The notes: generated by a model not told the origin, from the sequence alone. 64,000 nucleotides of DNA from Neurospora crassa OR74A (GCF_000182925.2 NC_026501.1:4133917-4197916), one strand, 5' to 3'; counted from the stretch's first letter, positions 45,400-60,175 are shown. Numbers and translations: made by a program.

Positions 45400-48250
45400 T
45401 AAATATTATACTTAGGTTCTTAATATCTAATATTACTCCATCCCTAATTATAAACTTCTTAATCCTCTTAATATTTATAAATTTACTAAACTATATCCTA
45501 TTTAGAGTATTAATATAATATATACTCCCTAAATTAGAAATTTAGTATATTCTATAGGGGCCTTACTATTAGTATAAGAATTTCTTTATTAAATTTATAT
45601 TAATCCTTCTAATACTATTATATTTTAAAACTAAATCGCCGACCTTAATCTAAGCGTTTTCAAATTGCATTTTCCGCTAATCTTATTTATTACGGTAATT
45701 AACTACTACTTCCCTTATTATTACAACTTTTTCTATAGCCTATATAAATTTATATTCAAAATCCTTATATATTTAAGCAACTATACTAATCAATTCCTCC
45801 TTAATTATTACCCTATTATTATTCTTCTAATTAGTAATTCGCTAGGAAAGTAAATTAAATTCGATTAATAATACCGGATTATAACTATATATTAATTAGA
45901 AGGGAATATACTTATAGCTTCCTTTAATAGTAGTCCGGTCTATAAAGAGGATATAAAATAAATATTTTTTCTAATTAGCGCTACTCCCTCTAATTATTTT
46001 TATAAGTAAAGAAATAATTATAATATATCCTTATTTATTTATACTATTAACTCGCGAATTGTAAAGCGCGATAAACTCCCTAAGGATCCCCAACTAAAGT
46101 AAATATTTAGTAACAACCTTCTAGAATTCCGTACTACTATTAATTAGAATTATTAGAAAGTATCCCTACTTTAAAAATAGGAATTTAAGAAAATCCTTTA
46201 CTTTATTTAACAAAACTATAGGGAGTAGGGTAATTTCGATATAACCTATTAAATTATCCTTAACTTCCAATAGAGGGATTCTTTTACTATTCGTACCTAA
46301 GAGGTACTAAATATTTAATAACTATTTTCTAAAGGGGTAAAAGTTCGAGTAAATCTACTAGTAGCTATCTTCGAACTATTTAAAATTAAATATTTAGTAG
46401 TTAGGGTATAAGCGGATTAATTCCTCTACCTAAATATATATTCCTTTTTAATAATAATATTCTATAATATAATAGTATATCCCTTCTTAACCTCTATATC
46501 CTACCTCGTTATAATAATAGAATATAATTTATTAACGTTCTTTTAAACTATTAACTAATTATTTTAAGTTCTAAGTCGAAGTTATAGGGCGTAACTAAAG
46601 GATTCTATTATATACTATAAACTTAACAATATTAGTCTAGAATTAACATTTTATAGTAGCTCCTATTAGCCTTAAAGGGACTTCGTAAATCAATAAGTAC
46701 TTAGCAATTTCTTCTAACTTCTTAAACTATTCCCCTTTAAATATTAACTAAGGGTTATCTATATATATAATAAAAATAGAATAAATCTATATATTTATAA
46801 AATTATTAATATCCTCCTTATATATTTACTTATAGAAGTTAGAAGGTTTAGGGGGTTTGTAAAATAAATTATTAACTACTATATTTTTACTCCTTAGAAT
46901 ATACTTAATATTAAAATTAAAGATTTTTATTTAAACAATTTATTATATTAGTAATACGCTAGGTATATCGCTTATAGTACTATTTAATTAGTAAATTAAA
47001 ATTATTATATTAGTTTTAATTACGAAATAAATACCGAATAAATGCCTTCTTAAATACTTTAAGGTATAGAAGAGGCCCCGAAGTTCCCTCTTTATAGTAT
47101 TATACCTTTTTTTAGTACCGGATTAAATCCTATTCTCGAATTAGTATAGGTATTACTTTCTATTCGGGCTAATCTACTCTAGAATAACTCCCCAACCTTC
47201 TAATAATATATTAATTATAAGGAAAATTATCCTATAATAATCGTTATTATATATTAGAGTAATAAAAATTAATATAATAGTAATTATATACTATAGGTAC
47301 TCTATTACAAACTATTCATTCTCTATTTACTAAAATTTAACATCCTTCTTTATTAAATTATAGAAGGAGATTATAATAATACTAAATCCTTTAATCTAAA
47401 TTCTATAGTACCCTACAATACTTAGGAAAATATAGATTTACTCCAGCTCCTTTCCTTTCTTATCGGCTTAATATTCGCAATAAATTTACTTATTAATCTT
47501 TACAACCTTATCTATAATTAGCACTCTTCCATCTAGTATACACAAGTACTTTACTAATACTACTTCCCTTTAACACTACTAAAATTTCACAACCGCAATT
47601 ATTCCTCCTACTAACTTTATATTAATAAGTACCTTATTAATATTTATAAAGTATTTTAATACATACCTCCTAATCCCCTTAGTATTAATCTACTCCTCAC
47701 TATAATTACTTCGGGGTCCTTTAATATAAATATTATTAAAATAAAGTTAATAAATATTAGGAATTAAATTATATAGTATTCTTATTATTACCTTTATAAA
47801 TTATATAATAGAATTCGTACTTCCTTATAGTAGAGTAATTATTCGGAAATAACTAATAAGGGTTAAGAAGGTAGTAAAGTTATAATTAACTTCATCGAGG
47901 GGAATCTAATTATACCCTAAGAAAAGATCCAATAGGAATATTATTTTACAATCTCTAAACGCTTCACTAAACTCTTTATAGCCTAGGGGCGGGTTAGTAT
48001 TTCGGAAAATTACTTTATTAATTTATTAAACGTTATTAATAAAATACAAACTACTATCCTTCTTTATAATTAGGAACTAATTATTCCTATATACTATATA
48101 ACTTTCTTTTAAAATCCTCTTCTTAATTCAATTTTTTAATAGGTCGCATACCTTATTATAGAGGGCTTTCGGAATTAGAATAACTTTTATCTATTAAGCA
48201 GAATAAGGGATAATACAAATTTCCTAAAATAGAATAATATTAAAATCCAA
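45400..48250 (-). pseudogene. Gypsy reverse transcriptase-RNase H-integrase remnants of element B
   Basis: On the minus strand at about 48190-47720: ALYNKVCDLLKN, FLIIKKDSSLYFINNV, FLLDLFLGYN-IPLDEVNYN and a catalytic YxDD-type block now read as LYFNNIYIKGP, matching the fungal gypsy RT subgroup with DDI-VKGP. Further left, about 45660-45450, IKVGDLVLKYNSIRR followed by GPYRI and INTLNRI matches the GPY/F C-terminal region of integrase. Many stops; no intact frame. Confidence 0.82.
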
Positions 48251-51200
48251 CTTTCTATATTCAATAAAGTTCTAAATTAGAGTTTACTCCCTATTAAAGA
48301 AAATATAAATAAATAATTTAATTTCTCCTTCGTTTAAAATATCTTAAATTATTTTTAATAAGGCTTAAAATCGTTCTTCCATTAAGCGTAACCCTTAAAT
48401 TAATTCTATAAATTTTAGTACTATATAGTAGTCCTATTTTAAACCGCAATTTTTAAACGTAAAAACAATTTACTCCTTTACTACTACTAACTTCTTTTCC
48501 TTTTAATTAAAGTCTCCTCTAAGCTTTAACCTATCTAATACAATATTATTAATTAAATTTATTTTCTATACTATTTACTTATATATTATATTAATTTATA
48601 CAATTATATACTCTAATCTTCCTTTAATACCCTCCAACTTCTCCCAAACCTTTCTATATTTATTTAGTATAAATATATATACTACTAATAGGAAATTTTA
48701 CTTAGTAATCCTTATTAATTTTAAAACAAATTTTTTCTAACAATAATAAATTTACCGAAAAATATTTAAACCTTATAAACCAACTAAGAACGTCTATTCC
48801 TTCTCTAGGAAGATTACTAAATCCTCCGCTATTTTATTACTAAAGGGGGTAATTCGCTTATTATCTTCCTCTAAAATATCCTTTAATAGTTGTCCTTAAT
48901 CTACTAATAAAGTAGCCTCCTTTATACAACTCTCATTAAACCTACCTCCTTACCCTTTAATATACGAAACTACTATAATAATAAGAGAATTAAACCCTCT
49001 ACCTATTACTTTACCTCCCTTTAAAAATTTCTAAATTAATAATTAAAGTAATACAAATTACTACTCCGTCGAACGTTATAATTATATAATTCCTTCTACC
49101 TTCTTTATACTTTATATAGACTTTAGCATTTTAAAAGAATAGCAACCCTAAAATAATATTATAATTCGATAGGGCCTACTCTATAATAAAAAAATAGACT
49201 TCCTGTCCTTTATCGAATAGCTAAACTTTTTCGTAAATTTCACTAAGAAATCCCTTCCTTCCTCTATTACTATTAATATTAAAAATTTCCGTAGTAATAC
49301 TCTAAAATCCTAGTAAATCCGTTAATACTTTATAAATAGTATTACATTCGGTACCTATATTTAGTAAAGCGGCTACTTTCTTTCCTCTTTAAAATTTAAT
49401 TAATATATAAAATATAAGTAAAGGGGCGAGATGTGTAGTATTACCCTCTATAAGGGGGGATTTATTAATAAATTTCATTTAATTTATAGCGAGAGCTAGG
49501 GTATTTTAAGGAAAGACGATATATAATAATATAAATTTACTCTTTCTCTAATCCCTAATATTTTACTAATTAAATAGAGAGAAAATATTATCTTCTAAAG
49601 ATAGTCAAGTAAATATAAGGCTATTACTCCTTAAAGCAACTTTAACTAAATTTATTAATATATTTATCCTAAACTCCTATTTTTCTATAAATATAAAGTG
49701 AATTTACGCTTTATTAAGCTTAATAGGAACGAACTTATTAACTTCCAAATTATTATTAAAAATTGTATTACTATAGTACTTAAACTATACGGTAGAGATC
49801 CTATCCTTACTATAAAGTACCCCGGAGAATTATTTAACCTAATTATAAATAACTAGGGTATTAATAGGGTTATTTCAAATAATATCTTTAATAGTAATAG
49901 TAATTTTAGTATTTATAAATTTAGTAGCTATAGGGTACATTTCCTTTATATTTAAAATATTATTTCGAGCCCGGACATCCTTTATATATACTTAATCTAA
50001 CCCTTCCTCCTTTTATATAAATAAAACCTTCTTAAATTATAATTCTAATACTTTATTAATAGAAATAAATAAGCACACTCGAGCTTTATTATTTAAAGTA
50101 GTCCTAAACTACTTAAGGGTAGACTTAAGTACTTCTATAATAAATAAACGAAGGATTAAAGTAAAAGGAAAGGTAATTATAGAGTTTAATACTATATTAT
50201 TAATTCTAAGCCTCTTAAATTCGCCAATTACTACTATAACATTCTAAGAAATAATATAAATCTCTTCTTAATCTATATCTATCTCGGAGAACCCTCTTAA
50301 TTTAATAACCTAATCGGGATTAGCGATAATTATATAAATTTAAACTATTTATTCCTAAATAAAAGAGGATATTTTATATAGTTCTTTAAATACTTCTATC
50401 GAAATATAATTAATAGCAATAGTAGAAGAACCGTTTTTAGCTTAAATTTAATCCTAATATTATTTAACCTACTTAAAATCCTAAAGTAAATTAAAAATTA
50501 GAATAAATAGTACGTTCTACGGGTTACACTATTACCAAACCTCGAATTCCTATTTCTTAAACTTTTAGTAATTAAGGTAATTAATAGCTAAAGCTATAAA
50601 GGAGCGGATCGCATCCCCTAGTCGGCCCAAGCTAAATACTCGAAAATACACATCCCTAAGGACCTTATCGTTATAGTCCATTTTAAAACCTATAAATACT
50701 ATAGCATTCGTACTCCTATCTCAATTAGCGGGCTTCCAACTAATAATACTATAATTACAATCGACCTCCTTCTACTCGCACTCCCAAATATAGTAACCGA
50801 ATTGGCTATACTAATAATACTACTACCAATACCCTCCCCTATCATTTCCTCTCACACTTTATTCACCCCTACTCCTTCTATAAAGGGCGTTAATTTAAAT
50901 AATATTAATTTAAGGGTTTATAAATTAGGTAAACTAGTAAAGGGCGGGCTATTAAAGGAGGGGGATTTATTATTAGACTTAAAGAGCAAAAGTAATACTT
51001 TAAATAATTATTAATTACTCTATACGACTAACCAAATTATCTATAATTTTCTCATTAAAAATCAAGGCAGCCTTAGTAGGGATTTATACCTTTATAATAA
51101 TTTTCTTAATAAGGACCTTAGTTATAGTTTCTTCTTTAAAGGATTCCGAAGAGCTATCCAAATTAACTACGCGCTTAGCCTTATATTTATACTTCTTAAT

Positions 51201-52788
51201 AAATATCTCTTCCTTACTACTATTACTAATATTTAACAAAGTACTAAAATTAATATTATTAAACTATTCTACTATAAACTTATTTAAAGATTAAGAGAAC
51301 TCAACCTACTTTATAATATAGAATTCCTCTTTTAACTTTTATAAGAAAGTAATAATTATATATCTAGTATCAATATATAACTTCCTATAGAAGTTCTTAA
51401 TAGCGTTATAATTAGTGCTATTCTAATCTTACGCCTTTTAGTAAATAAGTAGTATTAAATAGGTAAGAACGGTATTAATAATTTTTTCTATTTAATAAAG
51501 GACGTATTTAATATAGAATTTCTTTAGGGTAGTAAATATACTATCTATCTACTTAGGATCCTTTACTCTATAAATAACTTTAAATCTTTTAGTAAATTCC
51601 TCCTAAGTAGTAGTATTCTTATCCTAAAAGTTACAAAAGAGACCCTTACTAACGTCCCTAAGCTCCTTCTTACATTACTAGAACTAAATATTAATTTTAA
51701 ACTTATTATCTCTAAACTTATAAATACTAACCTCTTCCTCGAATAATTTAATATATTTAAAGATTCTTTTTCTATCGAATTTTTTCTTTAGGAGAATTTC
51801 TCGAATAAAGGTAGCGTTATTCACAAGGAAGGCGGCAATAGTATTAAAGGATACTTTACCCGGACGAATAAGAATATCGGTTAAAGGAGTCTTATTAATA
51901 GTAGTACTACTAACGTTAAATATAGTAAATAATTAAAATTTATAAGGATTTTAATAATAATTTAATAATTTATAGTATTAGTACTAAAAAGTAATATTCT
52001 TTTTCTTCTTATTTAGTAAAGAATTGATCTAATACTCCTTTTTAATTCTTTCTTTTCTATATAAGTACCTTAATAACTATAATAGCTAATCTTTAGGGTT
52101 TTATATAGGTATTAGCGTCTAAGGGTTTAGCGAGCAATATAATTAGTAAATTAAAATTACTAATACTACCTCTTCGCCTACTTCGCTAGCCTTATAAAAC
52201 GTTATTTGCGTCGCTTTAAAGATACTAAGTAAGGAACGGAATAATATAACTATTAGTCCTATAGTAACTTCGGCAACTCGAAGCGCTAGCTTTATATATA
52301 GTATATAAATATTTAAATACCGAATATTACTTAGTAAGGGGTAAATTTATACCGACCCTCTTCTCAACTATCGTTCTTTATTTAATCTTTCTTCTTAAGT
52401 ACTATTCAAGGTCTTTCTAGTCTAATCTTATTTTCTTTCTTTATTATAATCAGTCCTAAAATTATAAAGTAAGGGGTTTCTATCCTAATCTTATAAATAT
52501 AGCAGTTTAAAGTATTTATAATCTACTACTAGTAAATTATAGATTAGTTAATAAAATAGAAATTTAAATACATCTAAAATTAAAGTTTCTATTAAATCGA
52601 ATAAGAGGCTCTTCTACTAGAAGAATTGACTAGCCCTTCGCTACTCAATTTCTAGTACTCGAATTAGTATTCTAAGGTTCTTAAAAATAACCTTTACATC
52701 GTTAGGAAATCCTTTCTAGGAGTTTCGTAAGTTCGTATTAATTAGTTTAATTAGGAGTTTAAAACTCAATCTCGTCCTTATTACTATT
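48251..52788 (-). pseudogene. Element B 5' internal region (Gag and protease area), unrecognisable
   Basis: By polarity this 4.5 kb between the RT and the 5' LTR should hold the leader, Gag and protease. I can see only AT-rich, stop-rich sequence with a less-damaged patch near 50580-50700. Assignment rests on position alone. Confidence 0.45.
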
Positions 52789-53330
52789 TAAAATAGAGTA
52801 AAAACCATACTAATATAAAAAGTACCCTACTATATTTAAATATAGCAGAGAGTAAATTTGGAATTAAATATAACTTTCGTCCTTAGGAATTGAAATAGAG
52901 TAACAAAATTACAATTCATTAACTACTATTAAAGACCAATAAGAAGGATAAAACCCTTCTTATTAGCCTTAAATTAACGAACAACTTTAAAAGTTAATTT
53001 CTTTTATAAGAGGGTTACTAGGTTTACTATTACGAGAGCGTTTAGCGGTAATTCTATAGTTTGGGAGCGGAACCTCTTAATTTATCTATAAGGAAAAAGT
53101 ATTGTCTAATTAGGAGTGCCTATCCTTTCGCCTATTCTCAACTCGGGATCTCCTCCTTATATCCTCTTCCTTACTTAATACATTCCTAGGGTCCTAACCG
53201 ACCAGTGTAGTAGATCTGCTCCCCAATGCATGACAAACCAAGGCCCTAATATCTCCACTCATCATATAAAAGTAAGAGTTTTAAAGTAAGAAAGGAAAAA
53301 ATAGAAAAAAGAACCAACCACCCCACATCA
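52789..53330 (-). repeat. Right LTR (5' LTR by polarity) of element B
   Basis: 542 bp. Its last ~120 bp (about 53200-53330) are notably less RIP-altered than the left LTR; its first part is about equally damaged. Confidence 0.93.
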
Positions 53331-53879
53331 ATAGTAATTTTTTAATCTAAAATTAATTGTTTAGGCCTTTTTTAGGATTTTTTAATTCCCCTAAGCGAAA
53401 TAATTCTAATCCAATAATAGGATTCCCACTAATTAAAACCCGACTATCTAAATATAAATCACCTTAGGCGGAAAAAGGGAATAAAACCCTAACCCTAATG
53501 TATAGAAATCCTCTATACTTAATAGTAAATAAATTAATTATCCTTTCTTTTTAAAATAAAGTCTCTATATATAGCTCTTAAAATGTTATAATTCCACCCT
53601 ATCAGAATAAGCAATTAATAGCACCCCTAACTCAACCTCCCTCTATCCTAAGGATATAATAGAATAAATAACTATAAATAAACCTAGTTTAACCTTCGTA
53701 AAAGGTTTAGGCCCCAATTATTATAGTTTTATAAAAATATTTAAACCCGGCGGTTCAATAGCACTTTACCGCGCAAACCGTAGCTTTTCAATCGCAAACA
53801 TCCCTTATTAACCTAACCTCACCGGCAACTAAGCCTATAGCGCTAATTTTATTTTAAATTATGAGTAAAGGAGTATTAT

Positions 53880-55560
53880 ATAACAAGCTATATAAAACTA
53901 TTTAAAGTATAGAATAGAACCCTACGTTCGTTACTTTTATCCTACAAGTAATTTATCGCTAGTCCGAGGAGTATTCTAATCTTCGTATACCGGGAGAATA
54001 TAAGCACCTCGTCTCTAAATTAGCGTAATTTTAAAATAATGCCGTACTCGTTAATCTACTAAACGGCCTACTAAATAGCCCGCTAACCGGCCCGCTAAAT
54101 AACCTACTATAAAGTATAGGAGATTTTAATAACTTAAATAACGATAGTAATAATAATCCTAATAATAAAAATAACCGCAGCCCCCCCTACCGTCCGTTAA
54201 ACCGGAAGTAATTTTATTATAAATTTTTATTATATAAATTCGAAATAAAATTTAAGAGGGAGGAAATTAATTAGTTTTACCCCTATTAGAAAGATCCTAA
54301 TAATATAAGAATTGTTACTAACGGCCGTAATTTAATTTATACCGATATATTTTACTTTATAGACCGACTTCGGTCCTTTACCGAAGACAATTCGTTATCC
54401 GAATTAATCGAACGCTAATTAAAGGTAATATTTTAAATTTTATTAGGAGGACTTACTATTTAATAATAGAATATAGAGATATCCCTAGAAGTTAGGTATA
54501 TATTATAATAAAACTCCCTTAAAGATTTATTAAACGCCCTTATTAAACGCTAAACGCTAAATCCTACTATTATTACTACAAAGTTTATTAAAGGTTCAAT
54601 TTCCCTAAAGGATATTATAATAAATAAGAATACCCTATTTAACTTCGTATAGAAATAATTATACTATACCCGAACTATAAATATTTTAAGTAAAGACGCA
54701 ACTAATTAAATAGGTATTATAATTTAAATTTAATTTAAAATAGATTTATATATCTAAATTTACTTTAAACCTCTAAAGTACAGCTTATTTAGCAATCATA
54801 TCAAGGAAATCGACGAAACTAAAGCTATATTAATATTAATAACTATTAAGCGCTACCCTTACGTTAAGTATATAACGTACTCTTTAAATAAAGATAATAA
54901 TATTAAATTATTAATTAAATTAGCCTAATAGGAAGGAAAGAAAGAGTATTGGAGTAATTAGAATAGTTATAGGGACTAGGGATGAAACGGTAATTGTAAC
55001 TATAATTACAATTAAAACTAGCGCGACTTAGATTAATGCAACCTAAATAAACGCAACTAGGATTGTAATAAAGATCGGGCTTATTATATAATTAACGAAT
55101 AAGCCGTTAACGAAGTTTATTACATTAATAATAATAGAATTATATTTAATTATTTAATTATGTTAAATTCGGATAATAAAATTACTTATATAATTTGCAA
55201 TACTTCTTTTATATACTATAAATATTACTATATATTTATATCTAATATAGAAGCCTAACGTTACTAGCGTAAATATAAATTAAATGAACAGGCTAAAGTT
55301 AAATTAGCGGCCCTTAAACTAATAAAGGAAACTTATATTTATTACAGATATTAAATATTATCCCGAAACTCGTTCTTTCGGTATGTAAAGTACTATACTA
55401 AAATTAAAGCTAATGCTATTAATAGGATATTAGTAGACTTATTGCATTTAATTAAAGAAAATAATAAAGAATTAGAGGAATATAATATTATAGAGGCATT
55501 ATTATTAGATAAGCAAAATATCGAAAAGGGTCTATTATTTAATTATACTTATTTGAGGGT
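53880..55560 (+). pseudogene. Gag region of element A
   Basis: The + strand reading around 54180-54720 (FEIKFKREEINQFYPYQKDP, then IYTDIFYFIDRLRSFTEDN and LLGGLTI) resembles Gag of fungal gypsy elements (FxPDPxx...VFSFTNRLR pattern). It precedes the protease as expected. No zinc knuckle could be made out. Many stops. Confidence 0.6.
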
Positions 55561-55579
55561 AAAAATTAAATTTAATCCC

Positions 55580-58500
55580 TAATCCCCTAATATTAAAATT
55601 TATATCGATTTTAGCGCTAGAAAATTATTAATCGACTATAAGTACTTATAATCCCTTAACTATATAGTTGAATATAAGTAGTTACAATGTGTAAAGGGTA
55701 TTGGCGGATTTTAAATTATTGAAGAATAGGTAACTTTCTATTTATATTTAGTAGGTATTAAAAATGGTAAATTAATATTAGTAAAAATAGTAAAATCGGT
55801 TTAGGTTGTAAATAACCTTTTAATTAGATTATTACTAGCTAATAACTTTATAGATACTAAATAAAGTTATATTAATTATATTACTAAAATAATTTAATTT
55901 AAAATAATAGAGGGATTTATACTTCTGTTTATAGTAAATTATTAATATATCCTATACGTAAAGAAAGTTACTACGCTAAAAAAGGTTATTTTATTACCCA
56001 AATAATAAGTTTATTTTCTAATAAACCATAAGCTGCTACTAAAGGGTAGGAGTTTTATATTCAATGTAAAGCACGCCCTTGTTACTAATGTAATTATTAA
56101 TATTAAAATACTAATAGTAATTCTCGTTAAAAATAATACTAATAGTATAGTAATAATTAATAAGCGTTTCTATATCGGCTCTATTACTAAGAATAACGAA
56201 GGTATATACTTTAAGGCTTTATAGGATAGAATATAGAAAGCGGTAATATTAAATTAAGCAATGGTCGCTACCTATAATTATTCTGGTATAAATAATTAAA
56301 GAATTCGTAATATAATCTTTACCCTACTAGTAGTACCTTTGGGAGGAGAATTCGAATTAAACCCTTTTACTTAAGTAGTAGTCTTAAGTATAAGTTTGAT
56401 ATTAGCTACAAATACCTTTTATATTAATATTCTCCTATAGTAAGAATTTATAAGAATACTACAATATAAAGACCTAACTAAAAAAAAGTTATATATATTT
56501 AAGAAGTACTTAATATTAGGAATCCGTATAAATAGCGATATTTTAAACGAAGTCTCTAAGTAAGGCGTTTATATATATAGAGGGTATTTAAAGGTGGAGT
56601 TGGAGGAATTTATAAATTCAATTTATAAATACGAAGATATATAGAAAGAAGGTCGAATAGTAGAGGTTAAAGAGGAAGATAAAATAAAGGTCTTATTAGT
56701 TAAAAGTTAGTAGAATTAAAAAATTAGTATAAGGATATACTTATTAAATAGAAAAGATTAGGCTATAATTAATAAAATCTTTAATAAACTCTACGCCTAA
56801 GGAAAGATAAAATAGTATAAGGAAGCTACTTTTTTTACCTACCCGGTTTTCGTTATATAGAGGACTGTAAAAAATAAAGTAAAAGGCCGCCCTATTATTA
56901 ATCTAAGAACGTTGAATTATATTATAATTTTAAATAATTACCTATTACTACTCTAATTAGAAATTATTATAAAACTTTGTAATAAATAATATATTATAAT
57001 AATTAACGCTGTATCCTTCTTCTATTAATTCGGTATATAGCCGCTATATTATAATCGCTTTACTTTAATTAGTTATAGAGGATTTAGAACCCCAACCGTC
57101 GCCCTAATAGGTTTTTACAATTTACTAACTTATATATAATAATTTATAGATAGGTTATTTACGCTATATAAGGTATATTACTAAGCTTTTATTACTAATA
57201 TTATTATTATATTAAATACGTTGGAAGACTATTTTAAGTATTTAGATGCAATTTTCCGCCTATTTATGTAGAAGGGTATTTCAATCTCTTTGAAAAAATT
57301 CTACTTTAGCTACCTTAGTATTGAATTATTAGGATTTAAGGTTAATACGTTAAGCCTTTCGATAATTATCGAACGTATTACGGTATTAAAGAACCTAGCC
57401 TTCCTAGACTAATTTAAAGCCTTCGAATAATATATTAGAAATTTAGGCTTCCTTAAGCACTTCGTCTTATACTATATTTAGTTAGCCGAACCGTTTTAAA
57501 TAAAGAAAATCGTACTACTAGTTAAAGGGAAAGAATTAGGTAAGGTAGTAGTCGGTAACCCTAATAAGCGAGTATATTATTATATATCGATTAAATACGA
57601 GCCAACCCTAACCGAACTAGAATCCTTCCAAACTTTTTAGGAAGCCCTATATAACTTAGAAGATAGTAAGAAACTAGATATCCTATATTACTATAACCTG
57701 GATAAATAGCTATTTATACAAATTGACGGTTCCCTCGAATAGGGTTTCAAAATAATAATCTTTTACTTTAAGGATAGATACGATTAACGAATAGGAATTT
57801 AAATCCCAATTAACTAAATATTACTAATTATATTTTTAAGTAAATATTTAACTAAGGCGGAAATGTATTACGTCCCCTCCGAATTAGAGGTAACGTACTT
57901 AATATAAGTAGTACGTTAACTTTGAATTATAATCTATTTAATAAATTAACCCGTTATTATATTTATTGACTATTCGGTAATAAAAGGAATTGTAGAGTAG
58001 ATTAATTTGTGTATAATATCGATAAATCGAATAAATCGGCGCCTTATTAATATATTTATTTATTTATTACAATATAATTTTTAAATCTTCTATATCTCCG
58101 GTAAATTCAATTTTATACTAAATACTTTTAATTATTTATATACGGTTGGTAACGGACTGAACCCTAATGGAGAACTAGCCTTAAATAATTTATAGAAGGA
58201 TAATAAGGCTTATTCTGTAATAATGGAAGATAAAGGTAGGTACCCCTTCCTAATAGAAATAAAAATAGACGAAGTATTCCGAGCCTATATAGTGAAAGGA
58301 TATAAGTCTAACGTGAAGTTTAAAAAAGTATTAGCTAATTTAAAGAAAGCTACTGAGGATAGTAGAATATTTTATTATCCTAGCTACCCCTTCGTAATTA
58401 ATAAGTAAGACTAATTTATTTATTATAATTGTCCAAATAGTTTTAAGGCGCTATATATATTTTTCAACTATATTAAAGAAGTTTTATAAGTAACTTACAA

Positions 58501-59800
58501 CGATAAATACTATTTTAGTAAATAATAAATAATATACAACCTTTGCGACTTAACTATCCTTTATAAAATAAGTTTAATTAAGAAATATTTAAAATATTAT
58601 TTAGAATATTAATTAAATTAAATAAGCTGCGACCCCCCTAATGGAAGCTACTAAATAATTAAATTAGAGTATACGTATATATTACCTATAAGTATTATCG
58701 CTATTAATTTTATTATAGGCCTATCCGAAGTTTCTACTAAAAACTCGCTATAGAAACTCAACGGCTACAATATTTTTAATACTTTAATAACTATAATTAA
58801 TAAAGCTACTAAGCGTACGCTTCTTATTCTAGAATATTCTTCCTATATAGTAGAAGAATAAGGTATAGTATTAACCCGGTAATTTATTTTAAGCGATTAG
58901 GGTATACTTAAGGGTATTATTTTAGATAGGGATTGTAAATTTATATCTAGCCTTTAGATTAGTATGTAGAAGGTATAGGGAATTAGGTTATTAATAATAA
59001 TTATTTATTACCCTTAAATTAATAGATTATTAAAATAAAAAAATTAAATTATTGAAATTACCCTACGATTTTACTATTTCCGCTTTTTAAATTCTAGTTA
59101 GTATAATATCCTCCTAATATTCTAATAGAATTTAAATAGCGCCCTTACGTAACTAACTAATATATCCCTTTACGAATAATTATATGGATTTAAATTGCCC
59201 AGCCCCTTCGATACTTTACTACCGGTAGAGTACAACCCCGAAGTACTTGTTCTTAAGGAGTATTTAAAATAAGATACTATATTAGTAATAGACTTTATAG
59301 TAGTTAATGTAAAGAAAAAATATAATGATTATTATTACGATATTTAATTTTAGAAGGGAAATAAGGTATTCCTACGATTATATTACGGATATTATTATTC
59401 CGGTAATTCCTTGCGTAAATTCTTGTAGTAGCGTTTGGGATTATATATTGTATTTGAAAAAGTTGGGAATTTTGCGTATTAATTTAAGCTTCCTTGTGGA
59501 ATGAAAATTTACTTTATAATATTTGTTATATACCTATTATTAGTATTTAATAATAAGGATATTTTTAGACGAGATCTACTACCGTCCGGCTTAATAGAAG
59601 ATTTGTAATGTAATGATGAGTATAAAGTAGAAACTATTTTAAAGTATAAGGAGGTGTAAAATAAATTGAAATTCTTAATTAAATGGAAAGTCTGGGGATA
59701 TTAGTATAATTATTAAATAACGGAGAAGAGTTTAGAAAATTGTTAGGAATTGTTGACGGAATATTGGGATTGTTAGGGAGGAAAGCCCGGCTAGAAGTGT
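55580..59800 (+). pseudogene. Pol of element A: protease, RT, RNase H, integrase, chromodomain
   Basis: Ordered blocks on the + strand: protease-like IYIDFSARKLLIDYKYL near 55600; RT with GRPIINLRTLNYI near 56885 and ISYRGFRTPTVALIGFYNLL near 57070; RNase H with IQIDGSLE-GF near 57720 and KYLTKAEMYYVPSELEV near 57845; integrase with DPPNGSY, IAINFIIGLS and IILDRDCKFISSL between 58630 and 58960; chromodomain KLKFLIKWKVWGY near 59660. RIP stops occur throughout. The chromodomain places it among chromoviruses, whose chromodomains steer integration to particular chromatin. Confidence 0.88.
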
Positions 59801-59893
59801 GGTAGAGGATGATTAAAAGGATTGGAGAAACGAAAGGTTTAATTATTGAGAATAATTGAGGATAGCTACTTTTTTGTCCGGCGAATCGGGATT

Positions 59894-60170
59894 TAATACG
59901 GATTATTTCATATATGTAGATTAGTTTTGTAGATTATAGTATATGTAGGTCGCTAGAGCCCGCTTTAATTAGCCCGCCTGCTGGGCTGTAAGGTGGGTTT
60001 GAGTGATAAAATAAGGAGGTGGGTCTATTTAGATGGATTATATTAATCTATTTGCGACCGGCTCCCACTCTTCCTGATTCTTCCTCTTGCATTACGCTTT
60101 ATATAGGAATAATATTAATGCTTTTGCATTAAAGCAGGGTTGTTCTTTGAGGCACAAGTAGACTATATTA
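59894..60170 (+). repeat. Right (3') LTR of element A
   Basis: 277 bp. Clearly less AT-shifted than the left LTR (e.g. CTTTTGCATTAAAGCAGGGT here against CTTTTGTATTAAAGTAGGAT). Confidence 0.93.
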
Positions 60171-60175
60171 CTTTA
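60171..60175. repeat. CTTTA target-site duplication of element A, right copy
   Basis: Matches 36825-36829. Confidence 0.88.

Larger units (their letters stand above)
38513..53330 (-). mobile_element. Element B: 14.8-kb gypsy-type LTR retrotransposon nested in A
   Basis: Equal 542-bp direct repeats (38513-39054 and 52789-53330) are its LTRs. The left copy keeps TG at its start; the right keeps CA at its end (CCCCACATCA), so original ends were TG...CA. ATAG flanks both sides (38509-38512 and 53331-53334), a 4-bp duplication. The reverse transcriptase and integrase read on the minus strand, so the 5' LTR is the right one. The interior is heavily RIP-mutated and contains a 100-N gap. Confidence 0.9.
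36830..60170 (+). mobile_element. Element A: Ty3/gypsy chromovirus retrotransposon, RIP-degraded and split by element B
   Basis: Two 277-bp direct repeats (36830-37106 and 59894-60170) of equal length are LTRs, flanked by CTTTA duplications. Both LTRs now start TA and end TA, consistent with TG...CA ends altered by RIP. The + strand interior reads, in order, Gag, protease, reverse transcriptase, RNase H, integrase and a chromodomain. Element B interrupts it at 38513-53330, upstream of Gag; without B it is about 8.5 kb. Confidence 0.93.

Noticed and set aside
41254-45853. Several short Ile/Leu-rich frames (e.g. 41254, 44344, 45665)
   Set aside because: A/T-driven chance frames in RIP-mutated DNA; hydrophobic look comes from codons such as TTA, ATA and TTT.
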